Shown here: piece by piece, positions 16,363-24,450 of the stretch
Layout: each line of letters opens with the position of its first letter
Numbering within the stretch: the first letter of the stretch is position 1
Source: an uncultured Mediterranea sp.
GTDB lineage: Bacteria; Bacteroidota; Bacteroidia; Bacteroidales; Bacteroidaceae
Assembly (NCBI GenBank): GCA_945836915.1
Contig: CAMAMO010000002.1
Location: 1-43,159, forward strand
DNA: 43,159 nucleotides
Reading direction: 5' to 3'
Translations under genes and position numbers: made by a program
Notes under the pieces: generated by a model
Database searches by the model: none
What the model saw: the letters and a program-made list of their open reading frames with translations, nothing else
What the model was told of the DNA's origin: nothing

Positions 16363-17610
16363 ATGGCAACTATTAAACCTTTCAGAGGCATTCGTCCTCC
16401 TCAAAATCTGGTTGAAGAGGTGGCTTCTCGTCCTTACGATGTACTTAATTCTGACGAGGCACGTGCTGAGGCTGCTGGCAATGAAAAATCTCTCTACCAT
16501 ATTATCAAACCCGAAATCGATTTTCCTGTAGGTACTGACGAACATGATCCGCGTGTCTATCAGAAGGCAGCAGAGAATTTCCAGATGTTCCAGGATAAAG
16601 GATGGCTTGTTCAGGATGAGAAGGAGAACTATTACATCTATGCTCAGACCATGAATGGCAAGACGCAGTATGGTCTGGTGGTTGGCGCTTACGTGCCCGA
16701 CTATATGAATGGTGTCATTAAGAAGCATGAGCTGACCCGTCGTGACAAGGAAGAGGACCGCATGAAGCATGTGCGCGTCAATAACGCGAACATTGAACCG
16801 GTGTTCTTTGCTTATCCCGATAATGCGACACTCGATGCCATCATCGCTCGCTACACCGCTGAGAGACCTGTTTACGACTTCATCGCTCCCGGTGATGGCT
16901 TTGGCCATACCTTCTGGATTATCGATAAAGAAGAGGATATTCAGGCTATTACGGCAGAATTTGCTAAGATGCCTGCCCTCTATATTGCCGATGGACATCA
17001 CCGCAGTGCAGCTGCTGCCTTGGTGGGTGCAGAGAAGGCGAAGCAGAATCCCAATCACCGCGGTGATGAAGAGTATAACTACTTCATGGCGGTAGCTTTC
17101 CCTGCCAACCAGCTCACCATCATTGACTACAACCGCGTGGTTAAGGACTTGAATGGCCTGAGTGCTGAAGAGTTCCTCAAGGCTGTAGCCCAGAACTTCG
17201 ACGTAGAAGAGAAGGGTACTGAGATCTACAAGCCGGCTGCTCTCCACAATTTCTCTCTCTATCTTGAGGGTAAGTGGTATAGCCTGACAGCAAAACAGGG
17301 TACTTACAATGATAATGACCCGATTGGTGTACTCGACGTAACCATCTCATCTAACCTGATCCTTGACCAGATTTTGGGCATCAAGGATTTACGTTCAGAC
17401 AAGCGTATCGACTTCGTAGGCGGTATCCGTGGTTTGGGTGAGCTGAAACGCCGTGTGGATAGCGGTGAAATGAAGGTGGCTTTGGCTCTCTATCCAGTGA
17501 GCATGAAGCAGCTGATGGACATCGCTGATACAGGCAACATCATGCCGCCTAAGACGACTTGGTTTGAACCCAAACTGCGTAGCGGTTTGGTCATCCACAA
17601 GTTGGTATAA
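16363..17610 (+). CDS. DUF1015 family protein in serine operon
   Basis: This 415-residue cytoplasmic protein belongs to DUF1015. Family signatures are the N-terminal PFRGIRPPQNLVEEVASRPY-DV, YHIIKPE, the central HELTRRDKEEDRMKH, and YIADGHHRSAAA near residue 210. It starts 20 bases after serA and ends just before a strong terminator, so it is the last gene of the serine operon. The G-H-H-R-x-x-A motif recalls the GxxRxxA box of the ParB/Srx fold, which includes known serine kinases (SerK, SbnI); that resemblance is my reading, not a demonstrated relation. A role on serine or phosphoserine is plausible from context, but the activity is unknown. Confidence 0.85.
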   Translation: MATIKPFRGIRPPQNLVEEVASRPYDVLNSDEARAEAAGNEKSLYHIIKPEIDFPVGTDEHDPRVYQKAAENFQMFQDKGWLVQDEKENYYIYAQTMNGKTQYGLVVGAYVPDYMNGVIKKHELTRRDKEEDRMKHVRVNNANIEPVFFAYPDNATLDAIIARYTAERPVYDFIAPGDGFGHTFWIIDKEEDIQAITAEFAKMPALYIADGHHRSAAAALVGAEKAKQNPNHRGDEEYNYFMAVAFPANQLTIIDYNRVVKDLNGLSAEEFLKAVAQNFDVEEKGTEIYKPAALHNFSLYLEGKWYSLTAKQGTYNDNDPIGVLDVTISSNLILDQILGIKDLRSDKRIDFVGGIRGLGELKRRVDSGEMKVALALYPVSMKQLMDIADTGNIMPPKTTWFEPKLRSGLVIHKLV

Positions 17611-17631
17611 GATTTTTTAGTTGACTAAGAT

Positions 17632-17673
17632 AAAAACTACGCGGCGTATTTCCCATCTCCGCGTAGTTTTTTT
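17632..17673 (+). terminator. Terminator of the serC-serA-DUF1015 operon
   Basis: AAAAACTACGCGG (17632-17644) and CCGCGTAGTTTTT (17659-17671) form a perfect 13-bp stem with a 14-base loop and a T tract. Confidence 0.9.
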
Positions 17674-17746
17674 ATTTTATGTTGAACTATTTCCATACTA
17701 CTCTTGTTAATGCTATAAATGTTTAATCTATTAGCAAGAATCAATT

Positions 17747-18814
17747 ATGAAAAGGATGATTTGTGGGGTGGCTTGCCTTATTTGGATGGGAGTAACCTCA
17801 TTAGGAATGGCTTGTACAGGTATTGCGTTAGTGGCTAAGGATGGTAGCCGGGTACAAGGACGAACGATTGAGTGGGCCAAGGAGCCCTTACCGAGCTATG
17901 CGGTAGTGATACCGCGAGGTGAGGAGTTACCACTTCTCTTGCCTGATGGCACTGACGGTTTGACGATGAAGGCACGATGGGGAGCTGTAGGACTGGCAGT
18001 GAGCCGTCCGGAATTTATCGCTGAAGGCATCAATGAGGCCGGGCTCTCTGTCGGACTCTTTTTCTTCCCCCGTTATGGCAGTTATGAGAGTTATTTGCCA
18101 CAATTAGCTGAGAAGACGATTGGTGACCTACAACTGACCGCCTGGATGTTGACACAATGTGCCTCAATTGACGATGTGAAGCAACAATTGTCGCAACGCC
18201 GTGTCGTGGGATTGGTTGAGGGATCGGTCATTCATTGGCGACTGGCTGATGCCACGGGTAGGCAAGAGGTGCTTGAGATTGTTGGGGGCAAGATGCGCTG
18301 GTTTACCAACTCGGTAGGAGTTTTGGCAAATGGACCTGGATTTGATTGGCATCTTACGAACCTAAACAATTACGTCAATCTCTATCCCGGTGATGCACCC
18401 ATCGGGGTGGTGGGCAATGTGACCATCCGCCCTATCAGCGGCAGCTCCGGTATGTTAGGACTACCGGGTGATATGACCTCGCCCAGTCGGTTTGTCAGAG
18501 CGGCTATGTTGCGGCAAACAGCTCCGATGCAGCCTGATGGTTTGAGCACGGTGCGGCTCTGTTTCCATCTGCTGAATAGTTTCGATGTGCCCATAGGGCT
18601 TGAGCATCCCATGATGGAGAGTCCGGAAATGTTCAGTGCCACCCAGTGGACTACCGTCATTGACCTGACAGCCAGCAGAGTTTATTACCGCACGGCAATA
18701 AACAGCACCATTCGCTGCATCGACCTTCATGACATCGATTTCAGCAAAGTTGCCTACAGTAGCCGTTCACTCGATGAGGTAGAGGAGGAGAACATCCAGA
18801 TGGTACGCTGGTAA
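17747..18814 (+). CDS. Exported choloylglycine hydrolase family amidase (bile salt hydrolase / penicillin V acylase type)
   Basis: This 355-residue protein belongs to the Ntn-hydrolase family that splits linear amides such as conjugated bile salts or penicillin V. Residues 1-22 are a signal peptide, and Cys23 in GMACTGIAL would become the N-terminal nucleophile after cleavage. The sequence before Cys23 is a poor lipobox, so lipidation is less likely. RVQGRTIEW matches the family GRNxD/E motif, and NGPGFDWHLTNLNNY is the conserved Asn region. SGSSGMLGLPGDMTSPSRFVR is also typical of the Gram-negative cluster. It follows the serine operon terminator and precedes a GH36 gene 158 bases away, with no obvious shared function. 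Substrate (bile salt, penicillin V or N-acyl homoserine lactone) cannot be set from sequence. Confidence 0.85.
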   Translation: MKRMICGVACLIWMGVTSLGMACTGIALVAKDGSRVQGRTIEWAKEPLPSYAVVIPRGEELPLLLPDGTDGLTMKARWGAVGLAVSRPEFIAEGINEAGLSVGLFFFPRYGSYESYLPQLAEKTIGDLQLTAWMLTQCASIDDVKQQLSQRRVVGLVEGSVIHWRLADATGRQEVLEIVGGKMRWFTNSVGVLANGPGFDWHLTNLNNYVNLYPGDAPIGVVGNVTIRPISGSSGMLGLPGDMTSPSRFVRAAMLRQTAPMQPDGLSTVRLCFHLLNSFDVPIGLEHPMMESPEMFSATQWTTVIDLTASRVYYRTAINSTIRCIDLHDIDFSKVAYSSRSLDEVEEENIQMVRW

Positions 18815-18917
18815 AGAGTCTATATGAAATGTCAGGTGTGGGTCTCTGAGACATAGGATGTGTATGTTTTGCAAATAATTGGATAATACATTGGTAATCC
18901 GACAGGCTGAATTGTAT

Positions 18918-18925
18918 TATCTTTG
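18918..18925 (+). promoter_or_regulatory. Candidate -7 element for alpha-galactosidase gene
   Basis: TATCTTTG matches TAnnTTTG and lies 47 bases before the ATG. TTG at 18891-18893 is 24 bases upstream, a little far for -33. Confidence 0.5.
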
Positions 18926-18972
18926 CAGCCGAAAAGAAATCAAAATGTTATACCTATTAATAAAACTTCACC

Positions 18973-21165
18973 ATGACAAAAAAACTCTTTACACTGGCAG
19001 GCTTATGCAGCCTCGTATTGTCAGCGGTGGCGCAGACGCTTTCTGTCCAAACGCCACGCACTACTCTGTTGCTCTCTGCCACGCAGGGAGAGAAAGCGAA
19101 AATTATCTATTACGGATCCCGGTTGGAGGGCAGCGATTTAGAGACTGCAGCCCGCGTAGAACTGACTCAGGATGCCTATCCGGTCTATGGCATGAACTGC
19201 CCTGTAGAGGCCGCTCTTTCTGTACAACATCCTGATGGCAACTGCTCGCTCGACTTGGTGGTTGAGAATGCAACCCAGCGTGAAGGGGCTGGCTGTACCA
19301 TCACGACCATTGAACTGAAGGATAAACTCTATCCTTTCCATGTCTCGTTGGTCTATAAAGCCTGGCAGGACGCTGATGTCATTGAGATGTGGAGTGAGAT
19401 TTCACATCAGGAGAAGAAACCGGTCCGCTTGGTACAGTATGCTTCGGCTTACCTGCCTGTGCGTCGCGGTCAAGTCTGGGTGTCGCACCTCTCAGGCTCA
19501 TGGGCCAACGAAGGACAGCTGACGCAAGAGCCGCTGACCCCCGGTATGCTGGTGATAAAGAACAAGGATGGTGTGCGCAACTCGCATACAGATCACGCCG
19601 AGATTATGCTCTCGCTGGATGGTCAGCCTCAGGAGAACAGCGGACGCACCATTGGAGCTGCTCTTTGCTATGGCGGCAACTTCAAGCTGCGTTTGGAGAC
19701 TCATGATGATGAGTTCCATCACCTGTTTGCCGGTATCAATGAAGACAACTCAGCCTACTTGCTGGAGAAGGGCGAGACCTTTGTAACACCCGCCTTGGCG
19801 TTGACATTCAGTGCCGAAGGTTTGAGCGGCAGCAGCCGTAACTTCCATCGCTGGGCACGCAGCCATAAACTGGCCAATGCCGATGTGGAGCGTAAAATCC
19901 TGCTCAACAGCTGGGAAGGTGTCTATTTCGACATTAACCAAGAGGGTATGGAGCAGATGATGAGTGATATCGCTTCGATGGGTGGCGAACTCTTTGTTAT
20001 GGACGACGGATGGTTTGGCGGTAAGTACAAGCGCAAAACCGATAATGCTGCCTTGGGCGACTGGGTTGTGGATGAGGAGAAACTGCCCAAAGGTATTCAG
20101 GGATTGATAGATGCGGCTCATCAGCGGGGTATTAAGTTTGGTATCTGGATTGAACCGGAAATGGCCAATACCACCAGCGAACTCTTTGAGAAACATCCCG
20201 ATTGGGTGATTCAGGCTCCTGGACGCGACCTCGTGTTGGGTCGTGGCGGTACGCAGGTGGTACTTGATCTGGCCAATCCGGCTGTTCAGGATTTCATCTT
20301 CCAGATTGTGGATGATTTGATGACCAACTATCCCGCTATTGATTACATCAAGTGGGATGCCAACATGGCCATCATGAATCATGGCTCACACTATCTGCCC
20401 GCACAAAAGCAGAGCCACCTCCATATCGCCTACCACCGCGGTTTTGAGCAAATTTGCCAACGTATTCGCGCCAAATATCCCAAACTGACCATTCAGGCCT
20501 GTGCCAGTGGAGGCGGACGTGCTAACTATGGCATCTTGCCCTACTTTGATGAGTTTTGGGTGAGCGATAACACCGACGCTCTGCAGCGCGTCTATATGCA
20601 GTGGGGTACCAGTTATTTCTTCCCTGCTATCGCTATGGCCAGCCATATCAGTGCGGCACCTAACCATCAGACTTCGCGTGTCATACCCTTGAAGTATCGT
20701 ATTGACGTAGCAATGAGCGGTCGTCTCGGTATGGAGATTCAGCCTAAGAACATGACTGATCAAGAGAAAGAGCTCTGCCGTAAGGCGATAGCCCAGTACA
20801 AACAGATTCGTCCCATTGTACAGCAAGGCAACATCTACCGTCTGCTTTCACCGTATGACAAACAGGGTGCCGCCTCATTGATGTACGTCAGCGACAGTAA
20901 GGATCGTGCCGTATTCTATTGGTGGAAGACGGAGCAGTTTGTCAATCAGCATCTGGCTCGCATCCCGATGTCAGGCCTTGATCCAGACAAGCGTTACCGT
21001 ATCACCGAACTCAATCGTATCGACCCCGAGGCCTTGCCTTTCGAGGGAGCCACTTTCACCGGAGCTTACCTAATGTCCAATGGTTTGGACCTGCCCTATG
21101 CGCATAAACTGCCGTATCACTACGATTACGCCAGCCGCGTGCTGCTGATTGAAGAGGTAAAGTAA
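18973..21165 (+). CDS. Exported GH36 alpha-galactosidase
   Basis: This 730-residue glycoside hydrolase should remove terminal alpha-1,6-galactose from raffinose-family sugars or galactomannan. A signal peptide (residues 1-20, ending SAVAQ) sends it to the periplasm or beyond. The N-terminal 300 residues form the beta-sandwich with GNFKLRLETHDDEFHH; the barrel carries MDDGWFGGKY, FGIWIEPEM, nucleophile Asp462 in YIKWDANM, CASGGGR and acid/base Asp532 in SDNTDALQ. The C-terminal beta domain is present, so it is full length. No susCD pair, transporter or regulator is nearby, unlike a typical polysaccharide utilisation locus. GH36 is secure; activity on alpha-N-acetylgalactosamine is less likely. 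Confidence 0.93.
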   Translation: MTKKLFTLAGLCSLVLSAVAQTLSVQTPRTTLLLSATQGEKAKIIYYGSRLEGSDLETAARVELTQDAYPVYGMNCPVEAALSVQHPDGNCSLDLVVENATQREGAGCTITTIELKDKLYPFHVSLVYKAWQDADVIEMWSEISHQEKKPVRLVQYASAYLPVRRGQVWVSHLSGSWANEGQLTQEPLTPGMLVIKNKDGVRNSHTDHAEIMLSLDGQPQENSGRTIGAALCYGGNFKLRLETHDDEFHHLFAGINEDNSAYLLEKGETFVTPALALTFSAEGLSGSSRNFHRWARSHKLANADVERKILLNSWEGVYFDINQEGMEQMMSDIASMGGELFVMDDGWFGGKYKRKTDNAALGDWVVDEEKLPKGIQGLIDAAHQRGIKFGIWIEPEMANTTSELFEKHPDWVIQAPGRDLVLGRGGTQVVLDLANPAVQDFIFQIVDDLMTNYPAIDYIKWDANMAIMNHGSHYLPAQKQSHLHIAYHRGFEQICQRIRAKYPKLTIQACASGGGRANYGILPYFDEFWVSDNTDALQRVYMQWGTSYFFPAIAMASHISAAPNHQTSRVIPLKYRIDVAMSGRLGMEIQPKNMTDQEKELCRKAIAQYKQIRPIVQQGNIYRLLSPYDKQGAASLMYVSDSKDRAVFYWWKTEQFVNQHLARIPMSGLDPDKRYRITELNRIDPEALPFEGATFTGAYLMSNGLDLPYAHKLPYHYDYASRVLLIEEVK

Positions 21166-21193
21166 CAGAGGCATCTCTCTCTGTTGAGTAGCC

Positions 21194-21241
21194 ATTCATC
21201 CTGCATCTTATATCCAAATGGGTATAGGATGCGGGATGAAT
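21194..21241 (+). other. 22-bp RNA hairpin after the GH36 gene
   Basis: The arms 21194-21215 and 21220-21241 pair along all 22 positions around loop AAAT. Three pairs are U-G wobbles in plus-strand RNA and would be A-C mismatches in minus-strand RNA. No T tract follows, so it may be a 3'-end stabiliser or processing signal rather than a simple terminator. Confidence 0.6.
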
Positions 21242-21370
21242 TGTATTATGGTTTGCCATAGCGTCTGGTGCCTCCCTTGAACCCCTCTGATGGGGCGGCC
21301 CACGGAGACGTCGGGTCTGGTTCATACAATGCTTATCTGTTAGGCTCATTCGTTCTTCCTCCGCTTCAGG

Positions 21371-21485
21371 TCTAATCTAACTCTAATCTTCCTCTAACGT
21401 TTCTCTAACGATTCTCTACTCCGGAATTAGAGGAAGATTAGAACAACTTGGGAGGAACTTGGGAGTTACCTTAGACTTACTTTAG
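21371..21485. repeat. 11-bp-phased inverted repeat array
   Basis: Units beginning TCTAA start at 21371, 21382, 21393 and 21404, with TCTAC at 21415, exactly 11 bases apart. After one extra base, units in opposite sense begin TTAG at 21427, 21438, 21471 and 21482, with TGGG at 21449 and 21460, again 11 bases apart. Units 21383-21397 and 21427-21441 are perfect 15-bp inverted repeats. No open frame spans it. Function is unknown. Confidence 0.75.
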
Positions 21486-21658
21486 CGCAACGAATCCTGA
21501 GCCGGGTAGCGAACTACCCCTTTCAAGCTGTAAAGATACAACAGGCAAAATAGGCGGTTTACACTTACTAACAGATAGTTACAGATAAAGACACAGCTCT
21601 CCTTTTTTCCATAAAGGGGAGTTTCCCGCTGTGATGCTGTATCTTTAATGTAAATTAT

Positions 21659-21954
21659 TTACATTGTCGCTAAGAGGAGCCTGCCGTTGTAGAGTTTGTA
21701 GCGCAGCTGGGCAAAACGCTTGAAAATAGGTTGGGCGAATCCTGAATCATCTTGTCTTGGTTGGTGGGTTCCACCTGTACCTTAATCACCTCTTTGTAGA
21801 AGAAGGGTTGGCCTGTTAAATCGATTTTCTCTGTGAAAGTCTTTCTTGTAGTCAGCGCCATAGCGCTAATGGCGCTAACTCCCCTCATTTTTGTACTGCA
21901 TCCACTCGCTTTCTCTGCCATTAAGGCGGAGAAACCTTTGTATTTTGATGGCAA
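21659..21954 (-). pseudogene. Frameshifted remnant of a small unknown gene
   Basis: On the minus strand one frame reads a protein-like segment TRKTFTEKIDLTGQPFFYKE followed by VIKVQVEPTNQD, ending at a stop at 21670. A different frame then reads QDDSGFAQPIFKRFAQLRYK, followed by LYNGRLLLATM and a stop at 21659. Joined near 21750 they make one natural-looking C terminus, while each alone turns implausible, so I infer a frameshift. The 5' end lacks a usable signal or start and overlaps the chuR promoter. I do not recognise the family. It may also be chance coding-like sequence. Confidence 0.4.
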
Positions 21955-21967
21955 ATCATTATCTTTG
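21937..21967 (+). promoter_or_regulatory. Promoter of chuR
   Basis: TTTG (21937-21940), 19 bases, then TATCTTTG (21960-21967) is a full match to the Bacteroidetes promoter. Transcription would start near 21974, leaving only about 10-22 leader bases depending on the start codon. Confidence 0.7.
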
Positions 21968-21983
21968 ACGCGGAATTCAGAAG

Positions 21984-23225
21984 ATGAACATCACAATGAC
22001 TACACTTGCCCCTTTTGCCAAACCGCTTTATGTTATGGCTAAGCCTGTCAGTTCGATTTGTAACCTGGCATGTAAGTATTGCTATTATTTAGAAAAGAAC
22101 AATTTGTATAAGGACAGCGAGCCCTCTGGCAAGTTTACGATGAGTGATGAGCTGCTCGAACTTTTCATCAAGCAATATATTGAATCCCAAACCATGCCGC
22201 AGGTGCTTTTCACCTGGCATGGGGGAGAGACGCTGATGCGGCCGCTTGCGTTCTACAAACGGGTCATTGAGCTGCAGAAGAAGTATGGGGCGGGCCGAAC
22301 CATTGACAACTCCATTCAAACTAACGGCACGTTGCTGACAGATGAGTGGTGCCGCTTTTTCAAGGAGAATAATTGGTTGGTGGGGGTCTCTATCGACGGG
22401 CCACAAGAATTTCATGACGAATACCGCCGAAACAAACAGGGGTTGCCCTCGTTTCAGAAGGTGATGCGAGGTATCGACCTGCTGAAGAAACATCACGTGG
22501 AGTGGAACGCCTTGGCCGTAGTCAATGACTTCAATGCCGACTACCCTCTGGATTTCTACCATTTCTTCAAGGAGATAGAGTGCCACTATATCCAGTTTAC
22601 CCCTATCGTGGAACGTATTCTTCCACATGCTGACGGGCGTTATCTGGCCTGTCCGGCTGATGAGGAGGAGATTCCTTTGGCAGACTTCTCTGTCACACCT
22701 GAGCAATGGGGTAATTTCCTCTGCACCATCTTTGACGAATGGGTGCGCCACGATGTAGGCCGCTATTACATCCAGCTTTTCGACTCCACTCTGGCTAACT
22801 GGGTTGGTGAGCAGCCCGGTGTCTGCACGATAGCTAAGACATGCGGTCATGCTGGGGTCATGGAGTATAATGGCGACGTCTATGCTTGCGACCACTTTGT
22901 CTTCCCCGAATATAAGTTGGGCAATATCCGTACACACACCCTTACAGAGATGATGTACGGTGAACGCGAGCAACAGTTTGGTGCTGCGAAATACAACGCC
23001 TTGCCTACGCAGTGTTGCGAGTGTGAATTCTTGTTTGCCTGCCATGGCGAGTGTCCGAAGAACCGCTTCCTACGTACCTCAACGGGAGAACCGGGGCTGA
23101 ACTACCTCTGCAAAGGGTATCACCAGTTCTTCAAACACGTAGCCCCCTATATGGATTTCATGAAGCGCGAACTGATGGGGCAGCGTCCACCAGCCAACGT
23201 GATGACGCAATTTCGCTTGGAATAG
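21984..23225 (+). CDS. chuR: Anaerobic sulfatase-maturating radical SAM enzyme
   Basis: This 413-residue enzyme converts a Cys or Ser in sulfatases to formylglycine under anaerobic conditions. The radical SAM cluster is CNLACKYCYYLEK (CxxxCxxC, residues about 28-35), followed by MPQVLFTWHGGETLMRPL and QTNGTLLTD. The SPASM-type C terminus has many cysteines: CTIAKTCGHAGVMEYNGDVY-ACDHF and CCECEFLFACHGECPKNRF, which hold two auxiliary [4Fe-4S] clusters. It closely resembles the Bacteroides thetaiotaomicron enzyme needed for sulfated glycan use. An ATG at 21996 is an alternative start and allows a longer leader. No sulfatase gene is in the window, as is common for this trans-acting enzyme. nadD follows 48 bases later. 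Confidence 0.94.
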   Translation: MNITMTTLAPFAKPLYVMAKPVSSICNLACKYCYYLEKNNLYKDSEPSGKFTMSDELLELFIKQYIESQTMPQVLFTWHGGETLMRPLAFYKRVIELQKKYGAGRTIDNSIQTNGTLLTDEWCRFFKENNWLVGVSIDGPQEFHDEYRRNKQGLPSFQKVMRGIDLLKKHHVEWNALAVVNDFNADYPLDFYHFFKEIECHYIQFTPIVERILPHADGRYLACPADEEEIPLADFSVTPEQWGNFLCTIFDEWVRHDVGRYYIQLFDSTLANWVGEQPGVCTIAKTCGHAGVMEYNGDVYACDHFVFPEYKLGNIRTHTLTEMMYGEREQQFGAAKYNALPTQCCECEFLFACHGECPKNRFLRTSTGEPGLNYLCKGYHQFFKHVAPYMDFMKRELMGQRPPANVMTQFRLE

Positions 23226-23273
23226 ACGAGAAGAGAATAGGATGGTCTGATGTATAAATGTTATATAGTTGTG

Positions 23274-23858
23274 ATGGACGCAAAACGGATTGGAATTTAT
23301 AGCGGGTCGTTTAACCCGATTCATATTGGCCACTTGGCGTTGGCCAACTATTTGTGTGAGTTTGAGGGACTGGATGAGGTGTGGTTCTTAGTGACGCCTC
23401 ATAATCCATTGAAGGCGCAGGAGGGGTTGATGGAGGATAACCTACGTTTGCAGTTGGTCAAGGCTGCGGTGGAGGAGTATCCACGCTTCCGGGCATCCGA
23501 CTTTGAATTCCATCTGCCCAAACCTTCCTATACCATTCATACCTTGGAGGCGCTGAAACAAAAATACCCCGACAAGGCGTTCACGCTCATTGTCGGGGCT
23601 GATAATTGGGTTTGCTTTGATCGCTGGTTTGAGGCTAAGCGTATTGTGGATGAGTTCAGTCTGATGATTTATCCGCGACCGGGCTATGCGGTGGAGCGGG
23701 AGTCGCTCCCTCCTCACGTGAGGTTGGTCGATGCACCCAACATTGAGGTGAGTTCCACCTTTATCCGCCAGGCGATGGCAGAGGGTAGGGACGTGAGGTA
23801 TTTCCTTCATCCGGCAGTCTATCGGCTGCTTAGCAACCGGTGTGAGTCAAAGGCTTAA
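23274..23858 (+). CDS. nadD: Nicotinate-mononucleotide adenylyltransferase
   Basis: This 194-residue enzyme joins nicotinate mononucleotide and ATP to deamido-NAD+, the step before NAD+ synthetase (nadE is at 31.0 kb). The start at 23274 places [17 protein letters not shown] at the N terminus; HIGH (residues 17-20) is the nucleotidyltransferase motif. LTP-like [14 protein letters not shown] and the C-terminal [10 protein letters not shown] complete the family pattern. An ATG at 23250 is in frame but would lengthen the N terminus unusually. No promoter is seen in the 48-base gap after chuR, so it may be read from the chuR promoter. Its stop overlaps that of convergent gmk. Confidence 0.94.
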   Translation: MDAKRIGIYSGSFNPIHIGHLALANYLCEFEGLDEVWFLVTPHNPLKAQEGLMEDNLRLQLVKAAVEEYPRFRASDFEFHLPKPSYTIHTLEALKQKYPDKAFTLIVGADNWVCFDRWFEAKRIVDEFSLMIYPRPGYAVERESLPPHVRLVDAPNIEVSSTFIRQAMAEGRDVRYFLHPAVYRLLSNRCESKA

Positions 23859-24424
23859 CGCTCGCTGGATAGGAACTGCTCCACCACTTGCAGCAGTTCG
23901 CTACTGGCCACTTCGAGGTCATCGTTAATGATGGTGCGGTCGAAGCGCGGAGCGAAGGTCAGCTCGAAAGCGGCCTTGTCGATGCGTGACTGAATTACTT
24001 CAGGGCTGTCTGTTCCTCGGCCTTCAAGTCGCCGGCGCAGTTCGTCGATTGAGGGAGGCTGGATGAAGAGTGAGAGCGCACGAGGGCCAAACACCTCCTT
24101 GACATGGCACCCTCCTTGCACATCGATGTCGAGAATGACGTTTTGCCCATGGGCTAATTGATTCTCAACCTGTGAACGTAGGGTACCATAGAAGCGCCCA
24201 GGATAGACCTCTTCGTACTCCAGAAACTCACCGTTGGCGACGCGAGCCCTAAATTCGTCGGTGCTGAGGAAGAAATACTCCACGCCATTCTGCTCACTGC
24301 CACGTGGCGGGCGGCTGGTGGCCGAGATAGAGAAGTGGAGATTGAGCGGATGGGCCATGAGGGCCTTAATCAGGGTGGATTTACCTGACCCTGAAGGGGC
24401 AGAGATAATGATGACTTTTGACAT
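23855..24424 (-). CDS. gmk: Guanylate kinase
   Basis: This 189-residue enzyme phosphorylates GMP to GDP with ATP. Walker A is APSGSGKS (residues 9-16); [20 protein letters not shown] is the GMP-binding segment, followed by [15 protein letters not shown] and [35 protein letters not shown] is the lid region. Length is normal. It lies 26 bases after yicC on the same strand and overlaps the convergent nadD gene by 3-4 bases at the stops. Confidence 0.96.
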   Translation of the reverse strand: MSKVIIISAPSGSGKSTLIKALMAHPLNLHFSISATSRPPRGSEQNGVEYFFLSTDEFRARVANGEFLEYEEVYPGRFYGTLRSQVENQLAHGQNVILDIDVQGGCHVKEVFGPRALSLFIQPPSIDELRRRLEGRGTDSPEVIQSRIDKAAFELTFAPRFDRTIINDDLEVASSELLQVVEQFLSSER

Positions 24425-24450
24425 AGCTGTTTCGGGATTAATCTCTATGA

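Larger units (their letters stand above)
21166..21983. other. 0.8-kb non-coding region between GH36 gene and chuR
   Basis: The longest gap in the window. From left to right it holds a 22-bp hairpin (21194-21241), an unexplained GC-rich block (about 21265-21330) with small hairpins, an 11-bp-phased inverted repeat array (21371-21485), a GGGTAG-CGAA-CTACCC hairpin near 21502-21518, a frameshifted minus-strand gene remnant (21659-21954), and the chuR promoter (21937-21967). Confidence 0.6.

Noticed and set aside
17747-17815. Lipoprotein signal for the choloylglycine-hydrolase protein
   Set aside because: GMAC is a poor lipobox, and the family uses this Cys as N-terminal nucleophile.
18879-19235. 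118-codon frame over the start of the GH36 gene
   Set aside because: Different frame over a clear signal peptide and coding sequence of the GH36 gene.
21056-21349. 97-codon minus-strand frame after the GH36 gene
   Set aside because: It runs across the 3' end of the GH36 gene and the hairpin; composition looks random.
21502-21518. GGGTAG-CGAA-CTACCC hairpin as a terminator
   Set aside because: Stem only 6 bp and just three T follow; too weak to call.
21833-22042. 69-codon plus-strand frame with a hydrophobic start
   Set aside because: Hydrophobic look comes from the antisense of the gene remnant; it overlaps the chuR promoter and start in another frame.
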